From positions 1-7,663 of the forward strand of contig JASIKQ010000597.1 in the NCBI GenBank assembly GCA_030049565.1: 7,663 nt of DNA, read 5' to 3'. The notes beneath the pieces are model-generated. The model saw nothing but the letters and a program-made list of their open reading frames with translations. It was not told the DNA's origin and searched no databases. Shown in pieces: positions 6,938 to 7,663 of the stretch (the first letter of the stretch is position 1; each line of letters starts with the position of its first letter). The translations under genes and the position numbers were made by a program. Source of the stretch: Candidatus Sulfotelmatobacter sp. (GTDB lineage Bacteria; Acidobacteriota; Terriglobia; Terriglobales; Acidobacteriaceae).

Positions 6938-7663
6938 CTTCCTCAGGCCCTCCTGCCAGTTCAGTATCACCGTGTAGGGCTCCGGCCGGTTGTTCTTGGA
7001 TGCTGCCACGAGAAAACGGCGCCCGTCCGCGGTGTTATCCCAGAAGCTGCCCGAGGGACTCGCGCGCTCGGTCGTAAATCCGAAGGGTTGCAGTTTACCG
7101 AGCCTGAACTCCGGAGTCGTCGCAATTTCGACGGCCATCAGCTGTCCGTTTTGAGCGGCGGTGTAATAAAGTTCCCGACCATCACCGCGCCAGCGCGGGT
7201 CAAGCGAGACTCCATTGGAGACTTGCCACTTGCCACCTGCCTCGACAGCCGTCCTGGCCGAGTTCATGGCAAATGACCGCACGTAGATTTCTACGTGGCC
7301 GGACTCATCCGAAAGGTAGGCGACCCAACGGCCGTCAGGAGAAAAGCGAGCGGCAGCCTCATTGAACTCAGTGACCAGAAACGGGATGGGCTTCTTGTCA
7401 CCCTCCATGGGGAGCAGCCAAATATCCCAGCTCGTTTTCGGGTCGCGCACGTCATACAGCAGGAACCGTCCGTCACGCGACCAACTGTCGGGGTACGGCA
7501 CGGTGCTGGATTTTAGCAGAAGTTCCGCATCTTTCACGCCACTCGCCAGCTTTTGATACAGGTCGTTTCCAGATCTGAAGACGATACGTTTTCCGTCGGG
7601 CGACCAGACGGGAGCTGAATCCGTAGTGGAACCAAACGTGAAGCGCGTGCTCGTACCTCGAGA
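6935..7663 (-). CDS. PD40/TolB-type beta-propeller protein, C-terminal part (runs off the window)
   Basis: The frame is open from the right edge of the window to TGA 6935-6937 (242 codons before the stop), so the gene's 5' part lies beyond 7663. The text is repeated PD40 (WD40-like, TolB-type) beta-propeller blades: APVWSPDGKRIVFRSGNDLY, then DSWSRDGRFLLYDV with DIWLLPM, then AARFSPDGRWVAYLSDESG with EIYVRSF, then DPRWRGDGRELYY. It closes with a DGRRFLVA blade and the tail TVILNWQEGLRK. Each blade has the S-x-DG-R/K-x-hydrophobic signature. In Acidobacteriota this tail is very common at the C-terminus of Ser/Thr kinases with an N-terminal kinase domain and one TM helix, so a kinase fusion is likely but unseen here. 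A free-standing TolB-like protein is the alternative. A GTG at 7537 is internal and not the start. The same orientation as the downstream kinase suggests a signalling cluster, although that kinase appears to have its own promoter. Confidence 0.
   Translation of the reverse strand, partial: SRGTSTRFTFGSTTDSAPVWSPDGKRIVFRSGNDLYQKLASGVKDAELLLKSSTVPYPDSWSRDGRFLLYDVRDPKTSWDIWLLPMEGDKKPIPFLVTEFNEAAARFSPDGRWVAYLSDESGHVEIYVRSFAMNSARTAVEAGGKWQVSNGVSLDPRWRGDGRELYYTAAQNGQLMAVEIATTPEFRLGKLQPFGFTTERASPSGSFWDNTADGRRFLVAASKNNRPEPYTVILNWQEGLRK

Noticed and set aside
1..7663. tRNA, rRNA, CRISPR array, insertion sequence, integrase or attachment site
   Set aside because: No cloverleaf-like sequence, repeat-spacer pattern, transposase/integrase motif or terminal inverted repeats with target duplication were seen on either strand. 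Subtle ncRNAs cannot be excluded by eye.

Overview
The window looks like a piece of an Acidobacteriota genome or environmental clone. GC is moderate to high by eye. It carries a large Ser/Thr protein kinase with a TolB-like domain and TPRs, next to the tail of a PD40 beta-propeller protein of the kind often fused to such kinases. A secreted polysaccharide-deacetylase-like protein has bacterial Ig-like (BIG2) domains. This assignment comes from protein style only; there is no rRNA or other marker gene.

Layout: 68-~823 (-) is the C-terminal half of a MocR/PdxR-type GntR regulator (aminotransferase-like domain). At ~815-827 it abuts, head to head, a BIG2 + Agd3-like deacetylase gene (+) that has also lost its 5' end. 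That gene runs to 3494 but is cut by an in-frame TAA at 3105-3107, where the family normally has a Gln codon. After a 51-bp convergent gap comes the kinase-TPR gene (-, 3546-6766), broken by a one-base frameshift at 6574/6575 that separates the ATP-binding lobe from the rest. A 168-bp gap follows, holding a plausible promoter for the kinase that predicts an almost leaderless mRNA. Last is the 3' part of a PD40 beta-propeller protein (-, 6935 to beyond 7663).

Working together: the kinase and the PD40 protein point the same way and probably belong to a membrane Ser/Thr kinase signalling locus. The deacetylase would act outside the cell or at its surface on an N-acetylated polysaccharide. Nothing in the sequence ties the regulator to the deacetylase, because the point where they meet looks like a rearrangement or cloning/assembly breakpoint and not a natural promoter region.

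Main message: I find no convincing new defence or mobile system, and no RNA gene, CRISPR array or insertion sequence. The unusual content is three lesions in 7.7 kb (a double-truncation junction centred on a GATC site, a nonsense codon and a single-base frameshift), an extra beta-rich segment inserted inside the deacetylase domain, and a near-leaderless kinase promoter. The lesions may be real gene decay or sequence/assembly errors; the raw sequence cannot tell these apart.
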